Shown one piece after another: positions 26,830 to 36,528 of a DNA stretch of 64,000 nt. Location: assembly GCA_047975325.1 (NCBI GenBank), contig JBKEDF010000089.1:1-64000 (forward strand). Reading direction: 5' to 3'. Position 1 is the stretch's first letter; each line of letters begins with the position of its first letter. The position numbers and the translations under genes were made by a program. The stretch comes from JBKEDF01 sp047975325 (GTDB taxonomy: Bacteria > Pseudomonadota > Alphaproteobacteria > Rhodobacterales > Rhodobacteraceae). Below the pieces are notes generated by a model. The model worked only from the letters and a program-made list of their open reading frames with translations. It had not been told where the DNA came from and searched no databases.

Positions 26830-27780
26830 TCACGCTGGTTCCCGCAACAGGCGCGGAACCTTGAATTCCACATTTTCCTGCGCGGTTTCCACCATCTCCA
26901 TCCTCACATCATACCGGGTCCGAAAGGCATCTATCACCTCATCGACCAGTATTTCGGGGGCCGAGGCCCCGGCAGTGATCCCGGCCGCGCCAATGCCATC
27001 CAGGGCACGCCAGTCAATATCGGTGGCACGCTGAACAAGCTGCGAATAGGCGCATCCCGCCGCGCGGCCCACTTCCACCAGCCGCCGGGAATTGGAAGAA
27101 TTCGGCGCCCCGATCACCAGCAGCGCATCGATCTCGGGGGCGATTGCCTTCACCGCCGCCTGCCGGTTGGTCGTGGCATAGCAGATATCATCATGTGCGG
27201 GGGCAAGGATGGCGGGGAAACGTGTCATCAGGGCTGCGGCAATCTCCGCCGTATCATCAACCGAAAGTGTCGTTTGCGTGATGAAGGCAAGCTTTTCGGG
27301 ATCCCGCACTTCGAGCCCGGCAACATCATCGGGCGTTTCCACCAAAAGGACCTCTCCGGGGGGCAGTTGCCCCATGGTTCCCACGGTCTCGGGATGGCCC
27401 TCATGGCCGATCATCACGATCTGGATGCCGTTTTCATGATGTCGCGCAGCCTCATTATGCACCTTGGTCACCAGCGGGCAGGTTGCATCGACCGCAATCA
27501 TCTCCCGTCGCGACGCTTCTGCCGGAACCGCCCTGGGAACGCCATGGGCGGAAAAGATCACCGGTCGGTCATCGGGACAATCCTCCAGCTCCTCAACGAA
27601 AACCGCCCCCTTGGCGCGCAGATCATCCACCACATATTTGTTATGCACGATCTCATGGCGCACATAGACGGGCGCGCCCCATTTCTGCAGCGCCATCTCG
27701 ACAATCTTGATGGCCCGGTCCACGCCTGCGCAAAAACCACGCGGCGCAGCAAGATAGAGGGTCAGGGCAGGCTTCGTCAT
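26830..27780 (-). CDS. ispH: 4-hydroxy-3-methylbut-2-enyl diphosphate reductase
   Basis: A 316-residue [4Fe-4S] enzyme, the last step of the MEP isoprenoid pathway, giving IPP and DMAPP. The three cluster cysteines are visible: AAPRGFCAGVDRAIK (C17), DATCPLVTKVH and DDICYATTNRQAAV. The VIGAPNSSNSRRLVEV motif is also present. It is on the minus strand, followed closely by the DUF3429 gene. Length and motifs are standard. Confidence 0.96.
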   Translation of the reverse strand: MTKPALTLYLAAPRGFCAGVDRAIKIVEMALQKWGAPVYVRHEIVHNKYVVDDLRAKGAVFVEELEDCPDDRPVIFSAHGVPRAVPAEASRREMIAVDATCPLVTKVHNEAARHHENGIQIVMIGHEGHPETVGTMGQLPPGEVLLVETPDDVAGLEVRDPEKLAFITQTTLSVDDTAEIAAALMTRFPAILAPAHDDICYATTNRQAAVKAIAPEIDALLVIGAPNSSNSRRLVEVGRAAGCAYSQLVQRATDIDWRALDGIGAAGITAGASAPEILVDEVIDAFRTRYDVRMEMVETAQENVEFKVPRLLREPA

Positions 27781-27858
27781 GGTGGCTCCAGCGCAGGTTT
27801 CGCGGCAGGTTTAAGGCCACAGGCCCCGCAGGTCCAGTGCGCACCGCCAAGCCCCGTT

Positions 27859-28335
27859 TCAGGCAGGAAATACGGGCTGCCTCGTCAGGTCCTTGGTAAA
27901 AAGCAGCGAGGTCGGATATTCAAATCCCGGATGTGTCGCCATGCCGGTCTGCTGAAAGCCAAGTGCAAAAAAGACGGCATGATTTTCAACAAGTTCCACC
28001 CGGCTATGAAGCTCAATCCTCTTGCAGCCGAGCGCACGTCCCCGTTTTTCCGCAACCGCGATCAATTCGCGGGCATGGCCCTGGCGTTTATAGGCGGGCT
28101 CAACCGACAGCTTTTCCAGATAAAGCACATCGGCCTTCGGCTTCAGCAACACACAGGCAATGGCCGGATCACCCGTGACCCAGATTTCGCCCTCATATTG
28201 CGCCAGGTCGTTTTCCGTCAGCCGGTGCATTGACGATGGCGGATCGATACGGCCTTCCATGGATGCGAAGGCACGCCTGATCAGGCCAAGCAAGGCCTGC
28301 CAATCATATAACCCCTGCGGACGAAACGGCACCAT
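27859..28335 (-). CDS. GNAT family N-acetyltransferase
   Basis: A 158-residue acetyltransferase of unknown substrate. The acetyl-CoA binding motif A is LSVEPAYKRQGHARELIAVA, followed by ALGCKRIELHSRVELVENHA and FFALGFQQTG (motif B). It lies 78 bases upstream of ispH on the same strand and is divergent from smc. It is the right length for a single-domain GNAT enzyme. Confidence 0.88.
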   Translation of the reverse strand: MVPFRPQGLYDWQALLGLIRRAFASMEGRIDPPSSMHRLTENDLAQYEGEIWVTGDPAIACVLLKPKADVLYLEKLSVEPAYKRQGHARELIAVAEKRGRALGCKRIELHSRVELVENHAVFFALGFQQTGMATHPGFEYPTSLLFTKDLTRQPVFPA

Positions 28336-28508
28336 GTCAGTTCCCTCGGCGTTTCAATGCGAAGTTTCGGCCTCGACGGGCAGTCCGTCAAGTTCTTTTC
28401 AAATGCATCTATTCCCGCCAATGGCCCCTTTATGACCGATAAAACCACGCAGCACGTCAATATCTTGTGGAAAACCGCCAAAATACCGCAGGATAATGGG
28501 GCCAAAGC

Positions 28509-28537
28509 TTGACACGCCCGCCGCCTCCCCCGACCAT
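28509..28537 (+). promoter_or_regulatory. Possible smc promoter
   Basis: TTGACA (28509-28514), a 17-base spacer and GACCAT (28532-28537) give a perfect -35 box with a weak -10 box (three of six positions). A start near 28544 would leave a short leader before the smc TTG codon at 28570. Confidence 0.4.
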
Positions 28538-28569
28538 CGACAAGGCACAGAATCATCGGATCCAGCAGT

Positions 28570-31500
28570 TTGCGTTTCAGTCGTCTTCGTCTCAACGGGT
28601 TCAAAAGCTTCGTGGACCCTACCGATTTGCTCATACATGACGGGCTGACCGGCGTGGTTGGCCCGAATGGCTGTGGCAAATCGAACCTTCTGGAGGCCCT
28701 GCGCTGGGTGATGGGGGAAAACCGCCCCACGGCCATGCGCGGCGGCGGGATGGAAGACGTGATCTTTGCCGGAACCGCGTCGCGCCCGGCACGGCATTTT
28801 GCCGAGGTCGCGCTGATCATCGACAATCAGGAAAGGCTCGCCCCATCGGGTTTCAACGAAGCCGATCAGATTGAGATCGTACGCAGGATTACCCGCGATG
28901 CCGGCTCCGCCTACAAGGCCAATACCAAGGATGTCCGCGCCCGCGATATCCAGATGCTGTTCGCCGATGCCTCGACCGGGGCACATAGCCCGGCGCTGGT
29001 TCGTCAGGGCCAGATTGCCGAACTGATCAATGCCAAACCCAAAAGCCGCCGCCGCATCCTGGAAGAGGCCGCGGGAATTTCCGGCCTTTATCAACGCCGC
29101 CATGAGGCGGAACTGCGGCTGAACGCGACCGAACAGAACCTTGCTCGCGTGGATGACGTGCTTGAACAGCTTGCGGTACAGCTTGCCACACTGGCGCGGC
29201 AGGCCCGGCAGGCGGCGCGCTATCGCGAAATCGGATCGGCCTTGCGCCGGGCCGAAGGCATGTTGCTTTTCCGGCGGTGGCGGGAGGCCGATCTGGCCGT
29301 CACGGAATCGGAGACCATGTTGCGGGAAAGGCTGCTGGCCGCCTCACAATCCGAAACCGCCGCACGCACCGCAGGGACGGCACGCCAGGAAGCGGAGGAT
29401 ACGCTTCCCCCCAAACGCGAGGAAGAAGCCATCGCCGGGGCGATCCTGCAACGCCTTGCCGTGCAGCGCGATACGCTTAACGAAACCGAATCCCGCGCGT
29501 TACAAACCATCGGCACCCTGCAGGCCCGTATTGAACAATTGGGCCATGACATGGAACGCGAAGCGGGGCTGAACCGTGATGCGGTCGAAACAATCGAACG
29601 GCTGGAATGGGAAACCGACCAGCTTTCCCGCGCCTCCGATGGCCATGAGGAAACCCTCGCGGAGGCCGCCGAAGCCGCCCGTGAGGCGGCGGCGGTGCTT
29701 TCGGAACGGGAAGCGACGCTTTCGGAACAGACCGAAGATGTCGCCCGGCTTGCGGCCCGCCACCAATCGGTGCAGCGGCTTCTGGCCGATACCAATGCGA
29801 CCGTTACCAAGGCCGAAACAGGGGCCGAACAGGCCAAGGAGGCTGCGACGGAGGCCGAAGAGGCCCTGACCCGTGCGGCCGAGGCCATGGAAGGGGCAAC
29901 CGAGGCACAGCAAGAGGCGCTGGCCAGTGCCGAGGAAACCGAAGCCGCCCTGACCGAGGCCGAGGAAGCCCGCGCCGATGCCCAGAACAGTGAGGCCGAG
30001 GCCCGCGCGGCCCGCTCCGAGGCAGAAGGCGAGGCCAATGCACTGCGCGCAGAGGTGGCCGCGCTGGCCCGGCTGGTGGAACGGGAAAGCGAGGCAGGCA
30101 GCCAGGTTCTGGACCGGGTTGAGGTCGATCCCGGCTACGAATCGGCCCTTGGTGCGGCGCTGGCCGATGATCTGCGCGCCGCCGAGGTGAAAGGCGGAGA
30201 TGCCTCGGGCTGGGCACATCTGCCCGATTATGACGAAACTGCGCCACTGCCCGCCGGGGCCTCCGCCCTTTCCGATCATGTTCAGGTCCCGGATGTCCTG
30301 CGCCGCCGTATCGCGCAGATCGGAATCATTGCGCAGGATCAGGGGGTGGTGTTGCAAGCCAGCCTGCGCCCCGGGCAAAGGCTGGTCAGTCGTGAGGGTG
30401 ATCTCTGGCGGTGGGACGGCTTTCGCGCCAGTGCCGAAGATGCGCCCTCTGCCGCTGCCGCCCGGCTGAAACAATTGAACCGCCTCGTGCAGCTCAAGCG
30501 CGATCTGGAGGAACTCAACGCCTCTGCGGAAGGCACGCGGCTGGCCCATGAGACGCTGCAGGCACGGCTCTCCGAACTTGCCCGCGCAGATCAGATGGCG
30601 CGCGAAGCCCGTCGCACCGCCGATGCCAGGGTAACCGAGGCAAACCGGATGCTGGCGCGGGCAGAGGCGGACAAATCCATTGCCGCAGGCAAACTTGACG
30701 CCACCCGCCTTGCCGTGGCCCGTCACGAAACCGAAGCGGGAGAAGCCCGCGCCGCATTGCGCGAAGCAAAACGCGGTGCGGAAGCCCTGCCCGAACTGGA
30801 CACCGCCCGCACAACGATCGAGGCGCTGAAAACCACCGTGGAGGCCGCACGGATCACCATGATGACCCGGCGTTCGGCCCATGACGAACTGCGCCGCGAA
30901 GGCGCTGCCCGACTGAAACGACGCCAGGAGGTGACCAAGGAAATCTCCGGCTGGAAACACCGGCTGGAAACCGCCGAAAAACGCAATGCGGAACTGACCG
31001 AACGCAAGGCCCGGACTGAGGAGGAATTGATCGAGGCACAGGCCGCGCCTGAGGAAATTGCGATCAGGCGCGAGGAACTTTCCGATGCCATCGCCGAGGC
31101 CGAGGATCGCCGCGCCCGCGCCGCAGATGCGCTGGCGGAAGCCGAAACCGCCCTGCGCCAGGCCGCCGAGGCCGAACGTGAGGCTGAACGTAACGCATCG
31201 GAGGCCCGTGAGGCCCGCGCCCGCGCCGAAACCCGCGCCGATGCCGCGCGCGAAACCCGTGATCTTGCCGCCGCACGTATCCAGGAAGAGGCCGAATGTG
31301 CCCCGCAGGAACTTCTGGAGCGGCTCGACAGTGACCCCGATGCGATGCCCGATGCCGATCACCTGGAAAGTGAGGTCGCCCGGCTGAAACGTCAGCGCGA
31401 ATCCCTGGGCGCCGTCAATCTGCGGGCCGAAGAGGATGCAAGATCCGTTCAGGATGAACATGACACGCTGGCACGTGAAAAATTTGATCTGGAAGAGGCC

Positions 31501-32025
31501 ATCAAGAAGCTGCGCGCAGGGATTGCCGGGCTGAACCGCGAGGGTCGCGAACGGCTGCTGACCGCTTTTGAGCAGGTCAACAGTAATTTCGGCACGCTTT
31601 TCACCCATCTCTTCGGCGGCGGAGAGGCACGTCTGGTATTGGTGGAATCCGATGACCCGCTGGAGGCAGGGCTGGAAATCATGTGCCAGCCCCCGGGCAA
31701 GAAGCTGTCAACGCTGTCGCTTCTTTCAGGGGGGGAACAGACGCTGACGGCGCTATCGCTGATTTTTGCGGTTTTTCTGGCGAACCCGGCGCCTATCTGT
31801 GTCCTTGACGAGGTGGACGCACCGCTGGACGACGCCAATGTGACCCGTTTTTGCGATCTGCTGGATGAGATGACCCGCCGCACGGAAACACGTTTCCTGA
31901 TCATTACGCACCACGCCGTGACCATGGCACGGATGGATCGCCTGTTCGGGGTCACCATGGCCGAACAAGGGGTCAGTCAGCTCGTTTCAGTCGATCTGAA
32001 AAAGGCGGAGGCGCTTGTCGCCTAA
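28570..32025 (+). CDS. smc: Chromosome segregation ATPase SMC
   Basis: A 1151-residue condensin ATPase. The N-terminal Walker A is VGPNGCGKSN (residues 31-39). The hinge is around 510-610, flanked by two long Ala/Glu/Arg-rich coiled coils. The C-terminal head has LLSGGEQTLTAL (signature) and ICVLDEVDAPLDDANV (Walker B). The N-terminus RFSRLRLNGFKSFVDPTDL is the conserved family start and is read from a TTG at 28570. No ATG or GTG occurs in frame between there and the upstream -35 box, so TTG initiation is likely. kleisin partners (scpA/scpB of segregation) are not in this window. Confidence 0.97.
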   Translation: MRFSRLRLNGFKSFVDPTDLLIHDGLTGVVGPNGCGKSNLLEALRWVMGENRPTAMRGGGMEDVIFAGTASRPARHFAEVALIIDNQERLAPSGFNEADQIEIVRRITRDAGSAYKANTKDVRARDIQMLFADASTGAHSPALVRQGQIAELINAKPKSRRRILEEAAGISGLYQRRHEAELRLNATEQNLARVDDVLEQLAVQLATLARQARQAARYREIGSALRRAEGMLLFRRWREADLAVTESETMLRERLLAASQSETAARTAGTARQEAEDTLPPKREEEAIAGAILQRLAVQRDTLNETESRALQTIGTLQARIEQLGHDMEREAGLNRDAVETIERLEWETDQLSRASDGHEETLAEAAEAAREAAAVLSEREATLSEQTEDVARLAARHQSVQRLLADTNATVTKAETGAEQAKEAATEAEEALTRAAEAMEGATEAQQEALASAEETEAALTEAEEARADAQNSEAEARAARSEAEGEANALRAEVAALARLVERESEAGSQVLDRVEVDPGYESALGAALADDLRAAEVKGGDASGWAHLPDYDETAPLPAGASALSDHVQVPDVLRRRIAQIGIIAQDQGVVLQASLRPGQRLVSREGDLWRWDGFRASAEDAPSAAAARLKQLNRLVQLKRDLEELNASAEGTRLAHETLQARLSELARADQMAREARRTADARVTEANRMLARAEADKSIAAGKLDATRLAVARHETEAGEARAALREAKRGAEALPELDTARTTIEALKTTVEAARITMMTRRSAHDELRREGAARLKRRQEVTKEISGWKHRLETAEKRNAELTERKARTEEELIEAQAAPEEIAIRREELSDAIAEAEDRRARAADALAEAETALRQAAEAEREAERNASEAREARARAETRADAARETRDLAAARIQEEAECAPQELLERLDSDPDAMPDADHLESEVARLKRQRESLGAVNLRAEEDARSVQDEHDTLAREKFDLEEAIKKLRAGIAGLNREGRERLLTAFEQVNSNFGTLFTHLFGGGEARLVLVESDDPLEAGLEIMCQPPGKKLSTLSLLSGGEQTLTALSLIFAVFLANPAPICVLDEVDAPLDDANVTRFCDLLDEMTRRTETRFLIITHHAVTMARMDRLFGVTMAEQGVSQLVSVDLKKAEALVA

Positions 32026-32080
32026 GCAGATATTCGCGGCTTCGCCCACGAGTGCCTGCCTGGGCGATATCAATCCGCAT

Positions 32081-32434
32081 CTATGCCCTTGGCAAAAGCG
32101 CAACCGGCGCATGTTCACCCAGCCAGTAATCCCGGGGCGGGCGATCCGCCACTGCAGTGGAGCGTTTGAATTCACAAATCAGTTCACCCTGTTCCACCGC
32201 CGAGGCAACAATCAGGCATTGGAACACATGCCGGCCACCATCATGGAGATCGACCAGCCCCCGCAAATGCGACACTTGCGCAGCATCAAGGGAAAAGCCG
32301 CCCTCCCAATAGCGCAATACCGGATATATTGCGTCTCCGACATGAACGCGCAGCCTCGCGCGCCTTTTCAACAGCCGCGTTTGCGCCTGCGCCAGGCCTT
32401 CGACAATCTCTTTCGGCAGAAACTCAAGCATCAT
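32081..32434 (-). CDS. Conserved hypothetical protein
   Basis: A 117-residue soluble protein. LEFLPKEIVEGLAQAQTRLLKRRARLRVHVGD is followed by VLRYWEGGFSLDA, LRGLVDLHDGGRHVFQCLIVAS and ELICEFKRSTAVADRPPRDY. I recall similar sequences in other Rhodobacteraceae but no function. The central beta-rich part with RxRLRVHVGD faintly resembles PilZ-like domains, which is only an impression. It is convergent with smc and divergent from cobD. GTG, ATG and ATG codons in a row make the exact start uncertain by one or two residues. Confidence 0.72.
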   Translation of the reverse strand: MMLEFLPKEIVEGLAQAQTRLLKRRARLRVHVGDAIYPVLRYWEGGFSLDAAQVSHLRGLVDLHDGGRHVFQCLIVASAVEQGELICEFKRSTAVADRPPRDYWLGEHAPVALLPRA

Positions 32435-32679
32435 CACACCCCTTCTCTCAAATCTCCCTCAAAATGGCTTAAAATCAAGTCAACCTGATGACATTCAGGC
32501 CCTGAAAGCAGGGTCTTGCCCAGTTGATGGGGCAAAAGCCGTTGCGTCATCGGCGAAAATCGGCTTCCTGACCAAAACGAATGAGGCGGCAAGGCAATGC
32601 CCAGGCAGAACGGGAACAGGACGGGTAAACCAGCGCGGGAACGATTCGCTTGCAGGCCTGCCCCCTGGACTCTGCCACA

Positions 32680-33588
32680 ATGACGGCGGCGCTCCTTTTC
32701 TTCGCGCTTCTGCTGGATGCCGTTCTGGGTGAACCGCCCTTCCTCTGGTCCCGCTTTCCGCATCCCGCCGTCGTGATGGGGCGCGGCGTTGCCTGGGCGG
32801 ATGGCACACTGAACCATGGTGCAGGGCGGCGCATCCGGGGGATCATCGCCATGGGCGGTCTTGCCGCACTTGCCGGGCTGGTTGGCTGGGGCATCGCGCT
32901 GATCCCGGATTTCGGCATCCTCGAAATCGCCGCGGCGGCAATCCTTCTGGCGCAGCGTTCGCTTGCCGACCATGTAAGGGCGGTGGCCCGGGCCCTGCGC
33001 CAATCCGTGGACAAGGGCCGACAGGCCGTCGCGCAGATCGTGGGGCGTGATACAGCCGCCATGGAGCCCCCCGATATCGCCCGCGCGGCAATCGAAAGCG
33101 CGGCGGAAAACCTGTCCGACGGGGTGATCGCCCCCGCCTTCTGGTTTCTCATTGGCGGACTGCCTGCAATGGCGATTTACAAGATGGTGAATACCGCCGA
33201 CAGCATGATCGGCCATCGCACCCCGCGCCATGCAGAATTTGGCTGGGCCGCAGCGCGGCTTGACGATGTGCTGAACTGGCTGCCGGCCCGGATCACCGCC
33301 GGGCTTATCGTCCTGTCACATGGGCGCATCGCAGTGGCCCCAATCCTGCGCGATGCGGGGCTGCACCGATCCCCCAATGCCGGCTGGCCGGAGGCGGCAA
33401 TGGCATTCGTGCTCAATACCGCCCTGTCGGGCCCCCGCAGCTATGGCGGTGCATGGCAGGATTTCCCCTATCTCTGGCCCGAAGGACAACGCACCCCCAA
33501 TGCCGGGCAGATTGATGCCGCCGTGATGGCACTTTGGCGTGCCTGGGCACTCTTTGTCCTGCTTGTCGGCGGCATCACAATTCTCTGA
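32680..33588 (+). CDS. cobD: Adenosylcobinamide-phosphate synthase
   Basis: A 302-residue inner-membrane protein (CobD/CbiB family) attaching the aminopropanol arm to adenosylcobyric acid in cobalamin synthesis. It begins MTAALLFFALLLDAVLGEPP. The GEPP and FPHPAVVMGR motifs, IESAAENLSDGVIAPAFW and YKMVNTADSMIGHRTPRHAEFG are family hallmarks. Four to five hydrophobic segments are visible. No other cob gene is adjacent. The product cofactor is needed by the methylmalonyl-CoA mutase at the left edge. The 246-base upstream region was examined for a cobalamin riboswitch, and none could be supported. Confidence 0.93.
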   Translation: MTAALLFFALLLDAVLGEPPFLWSRFPHPAVVMGRGVAWADGTLNHGAGRRIRGIIAMGGLAALAGLVGWGIALIPDFGILEIAAAAILLAQRSLADHVRAVARALRQSVDKGRQAVAQIVGRDTAAMEPPDIARAAIESAAENLSDGVIAPAFWFLIGGLPAMAIYKMVNTADSMIGHRTPRHAEFGWAAARLDDVLNWLPARITAGLIVLSHGRIAVAPILRDAGLHRSPNAGWPEAAMAFVLNTALSGPRSYGGAWQDFPYLWPEGQRTPNAGQIDAAVMALWRAWALFVLLVGGITIL

Positions 33589-33646
33589 CGCTTGCACCGT
33601 GGCGCTGCGCTGCTAGGCTGCGGGGATGTTTCAAAGAGGTGCCCTG

Positions 33647-34825
33647 ATGCGTTTTCCGAACCTTTGCGCGACCGCCCTGCTCTGCGCCACCCTGGCCACG
33701 CCAGGCTTTGCCGCACCTTGTGGCGGCTCCTTTTCCCAATATATCGCCGCGATAAAGGCGGAAGCCCGGCAACGTGGGTTTTCCGCGGCCGAGGCGGATC
33801 GGTTCTTTGCCAATGTCCGTCAGGATAACCGCGTTCTGAAAGCGGACCGGTCCCAAGGGGTATTTCGCAGCAGCTTCACCGATTTTTCCCGCAAGCTGAT
33901 CAGCCAGAGCCGGATCCGAAACGGCGCTGCAAATGCCCGGAAATACCAGTCGACCTTCAATCGCGCGGCCAAGGAATATGGTGTCTCGCCCGGTATCCTG
34001 CTGGCCTTCTGGGCCTTTGAGACCGATTACGGGAAAGTTCAGGGCAATTTCAACACCGTCAACGCGCTCGCCACATTGGGCCATGATTGCCGTCGGCCCG
34101 GGCTCTTTCAGCCGCAATTGCATGCGGCAATGCAATTATGGAAACGCGGAATGATCGATCCGGCCCGAACCACGGGTGCCTGGGCGGGCGAAATCGGCAT
34201 GGTGCAGATGCTGCCCGGCGATATCCTCGAACGCGGGGTGGATGGCGATGGCGATGGCAAGGTACTTCTGAAAACATCAGTGGCCGACGCGGTCCTGTCC
34301 GGCGCACGGATGCTGCGTGACCTGGGTTGGCGGCGAGGCGAGCCCTGGCTGCAGGAAGTCGTCGTCCCGTCCAACCTGGACTGGTCGCAAACCGGATTGG
34401 ACAAGAGCCGCCCCGCTTCCGAATGGGCGCGCATGGGGGTCAAGCCGCGCCACGGTTCCCTGCCTCGAAACCTGCGCGCATCGATGCTTCTGCCCGAGGG
34501 GCGCAAGGGGCCGGCCTTCCTTGCCTATCCGAATTTTCATGTTCTTTTCGAATGGAACAAGAGCTTCGTCTATGTCACCACCGCAGCCTATTTCGGCACC
34601 CGGCTTGAGGGCGCGCCGGTCTTCAATGCGGGAAACCCCGACAAGCAGCTTTCCGGCAACCAGATGAAGACATTGCAACAGAAACTTCAGGCGCGTGGAT
34701 ATGATGTCGGAGGGATCGACGGCATTCTGGGCAAGATGACCCGTGAGGCGGTGCAAAAGGAACAGATACGCCACGGGCTTCCGGCCGATGCCTGGCCGAC
34801 GCGCGATCTGCTGAACAGGCTCTGA
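33647..34825 (+). CDS. Lytic murein transglycosylase, MltB-type, second paralogue
   Basis: A 392-residue periplasmic enzyme. It has a Sec signal peptide, MRFPNLCATALLCATLATPGFAA; no lipobox. The SLT_2 domain covers about residues 28-320, with the catalytic glutamate in LLAFWAFETDYGKVQGN and the motif GEIGMVQMLPGDILERGVDGDGD. The C-terminal PG_binding_1 domain includes LQARGYDVGGIDGILGKMTR. AGAGGTG lies 7 bases before the ATG at 33647; an ATG seven codons earlier is possible but has no such site. It shares domain order with the 19895-21139 gene. It starts 58 bases after cobD and may share its transcript. Confidence 0.9.
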   Translation: MRFPNLCATALLCATLATPGFAAPCGGSFSQYIAAIKAEARQRGFSAAEADRFFANVRQDNRVLKADRSQGVFRSSFTDFSRKLISQSRIRNGAANARKYQSTFNRAAKEYGVSPGILLAFWAFETDYGKVQGNFNTVNALATLGHDCRRPGLFQPQLHAAMQLWKRGMIDPARTTGAWAGEIGMVQMLPGDILERGVDGDGDGKVLLKTSVADAVLSGARMLRDLGWRRGEPWLQEVVVPSNLDWSQTGLDKSRPASEWARMGVKPRHGSLPRNLRASMLLPEGRKGPAFLAYPNFHVLFEWNKSFVYVTTAAYFGTRLEGAPVFNAGNPDKQLSGNQMKTLQQKLQARGYDVGGIDGILGKMTREAVQKEQIRHGLPADAWPTRDLLNRL

Positions 34826-34863
34826 TACAGGCGGGGTGGCGGGGGTTTGCCCCTGGTCACCCC

Positions 34864-35670
34864 TCAGATTCCGGTCAGGAACCGATCTGCGGGCGATAGG
34901 GTGAAAATCTCACATCCCGAGGCCGTCACCCCGACAGAATGTTCAAACTGGGCCGAAAGCGATTTGTCGCGCGTAACCGCCGTCCAGTCATCTGCCAGAA
35001 CCTTGGTTTCGGGGCGCCCCAGATTTACCATCGGTTCAATGGTAAAGAACATCCCCTCTTCCAGCACTGCGCCCGTGCCAGGACGTCCGTAATGCAGCAC
35101 ATTGGGGGGTGCGTGGAACACCCGGCCCAGCCCATGACCGCAGAAATCGCGCACAACGCTCATCCGCTGCGCCTCGACATATTTCTGGATCGCATGGCCG
35201 ATATCGCCAAAACTCTTGCCCGGCCGGACCGCCTCGATCCCCTTCATCAAGGCGTCATGCGTGACCTGAACCAGCCGTACCACCTTGCGGGATGCCTTTC
35301 CGGCCACGAACATCCGGCTCGTATCACCGAACCAGCCGTCCTTGATCACTGTCACATCAATATTCAGGATGTCGCCATCCTTGATCACCTTGCCACCCGG
35401 GATCCCGTGACAGACAACATGATTGACCGAGATGCAGGAGGCGTGTTGATAGCCCTTGTAGCCGATGGTAGCGGAAATCACGCCATGCCGTTCCACCTCG
35501 GCATTGATGAAATCGTCCCGCGCGCCGGTTGTCACACCCGGCACCACCAGCGGCCCTACGGCATCAAGGATTTCCGAGGCAACCTTGCCTGCCGCATACA
35601 TTCCGGGAAAATCCGTATCCTCATAGATACGAATGCCCTCTTTGGTAATCCTCGCCCGCGTCTCTTCCAC
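34864..35670 (-). CDS. map: Methionine aminopeptidase, type I
   Basis: A 268-residue metalloprotease removing the initiator methionine after deformylation. Metal ligands are visible in ILNIDVTVIKDGWFGDTSRM, DFCGHGLGRVFH, MFFTIEPMVNLG and SAQFEHSVGVT. SATIGYKGYQHASCISVNHV is a family motif. The GTG at 35670 (VEETRARITKEGIRIYE) is preferred. A TTG at 35715 would add 15 residues, and neither has a strong ribosome binding site. It is divergent from the cinA gene and convergent with the transglycosylase. Identity is certain; the exact start is not. Confidence 0.94.
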   Translation of the reverse strand: MEETRARITKEGIRIYEDTDFPGMYAAGKVASEILDAVGPLVVPGVTTGARDDFINAEVERHGVISATIGYKGYQHASCISVNHVVCHGIPGGKVIKDGDILNIDVTVIKDGWFGDTSRMFVAGKASRKVVRLVQVTHDALMKGIEAVRPGKSFGDIGHAIQKYVEAQRMSVVRDFCGHGLGRVFHAPPNVLHYGRPGTGAVLEEGMFFTIEPMVNLGRPETKVLADDWTAVTRDKSLSAQFEHSVGVTASGCEIFTLSPADRFLTGI

Positions 35671-35805
35671 TGGTCCGGCCCGATACAGTTCGTTTTGCCC
35701 TAGATAGGATGCCAAGGGCCAAAAGGCCAGAGGTGCCGCTTTGCCATTTGAAACCCGGGGCTGCGCATCCTATACCTGCCCCATATCTGCCATCGGAGCC
35801 CGCAA

Positions 35806-36528
35806 ATGCCCAATCCGACTGCCGCAATTCTCGTGATCGGGGACGAAATCCTTTCCGGCCGTACCCGCGACAGCAACACGCATTTCCTGGCGGGGGAACT
35901 GACCCGCATCGGTATTACCCTGGCCGAGGCCCGCACCGTCCCGGATGATCAGGCCAGGATCGGCGAGGCGGTGAATGCACTGCGCATGACTTATGATACG
36001 GTATTCACTTCGGGGGGCATCGGCCCGACCCATGATGACATCACCGCCGATGCCATGGCCGCAGCCTTCGGTGTTGGTATCTCACACCATACCGGGGCAA
36101 TGGAAATGCTTGGCGCTCATTACGAACGCAGCGGACTGGATTTCAACACCGCCCGGCAGCGCATGGCCCGGATCCCCGAAGGGGCAACCCTGATCGACAA
36201 TCCGGTTTCCATCGCCCCGGGATTTACCCTGGGCAATGTCCATGTCATGGCCGGGGTGCCGGATGTGTTTCAGGCCATGGTGGCCTCCGTCCTGCCCGGA
36301 TTGACAGGCGGCGCCCCGCTCCTGAGCCAGTCGCTGCGCGTGCTGCGGGGCGAAGGCGAGGTTGCCGAACCTTTCGCGGCCCTGGCGGCGGAGTTCCCCG
36401 ATCTGTCGATGGGCTCCTATCCGTTCCGTCATCAGGGCAGCTATGGCACCAATCTGGTGATCCGGGGCAGCAATGCCGCCCGGCTCGACAGCGCCATGAC
36501 CCGGCTGGCAGCCCTTTTCGGCACATGA
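35806..36528 (+). CDS. Molybdopterin-binding domain protein, CinA N-terminal type
   Basis: A 240-residue protein corresponding to the COG1058/MoCF-biosynthesis half of CinA; the C-terminal nicotinamide-nucleotide deamidase domain is absent. Motifs: ILVIGDEILSGRTRDSNTHF, TSGGIGPTHDDITADAMA and GVPDVFQAM. Full-length CinA has been linked to pyridine nucleotide repair. Short forms like this are common in alphaproteobacteria. Its last codons overlap the next gene by four bases (ATGA), starting a three-gene coupled unit. Confidence 0.88.
   Translation: MPNPTAAILVIGDEILSGRTRDSNTHFLAGELTRIGITLAEARTVPDDQARIGEAVNALRMTYDTVFTSGGIGPTHDDITADAMAAAFGVGISHHTGAMEMLGAHYERSGLDFNTARQRMARIPEGATLIDNPVSIAPGFTLGNVHVMAGVPDVFQAMVASVLPGLTGGAPLLSQSLRVLRGEGEVAEPFAALAAEFPDLSMGSYPFRHQGSYGTNLVIRGSNAARLDSAMTRLAALFGT

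Noticed and set aside
29500..31608. Long minus-strand reading frame inside smc
   Set aside because: Antisense shadow of the coiled-coil coding sequence; no ribosome binding site or domain.
32438..32679. Possible cobalamin riboswitch upstream of cobD (GGGAACAGGACGGGTAAACC and GCAGGCCTGCC)
   Set aside because: The conserved core elements (GCCCCCGC and the GCCAGGAGACC box) are not recognisable; a covariance-model search would be needed, and what I see is explained by chance in GC-rich sequence.
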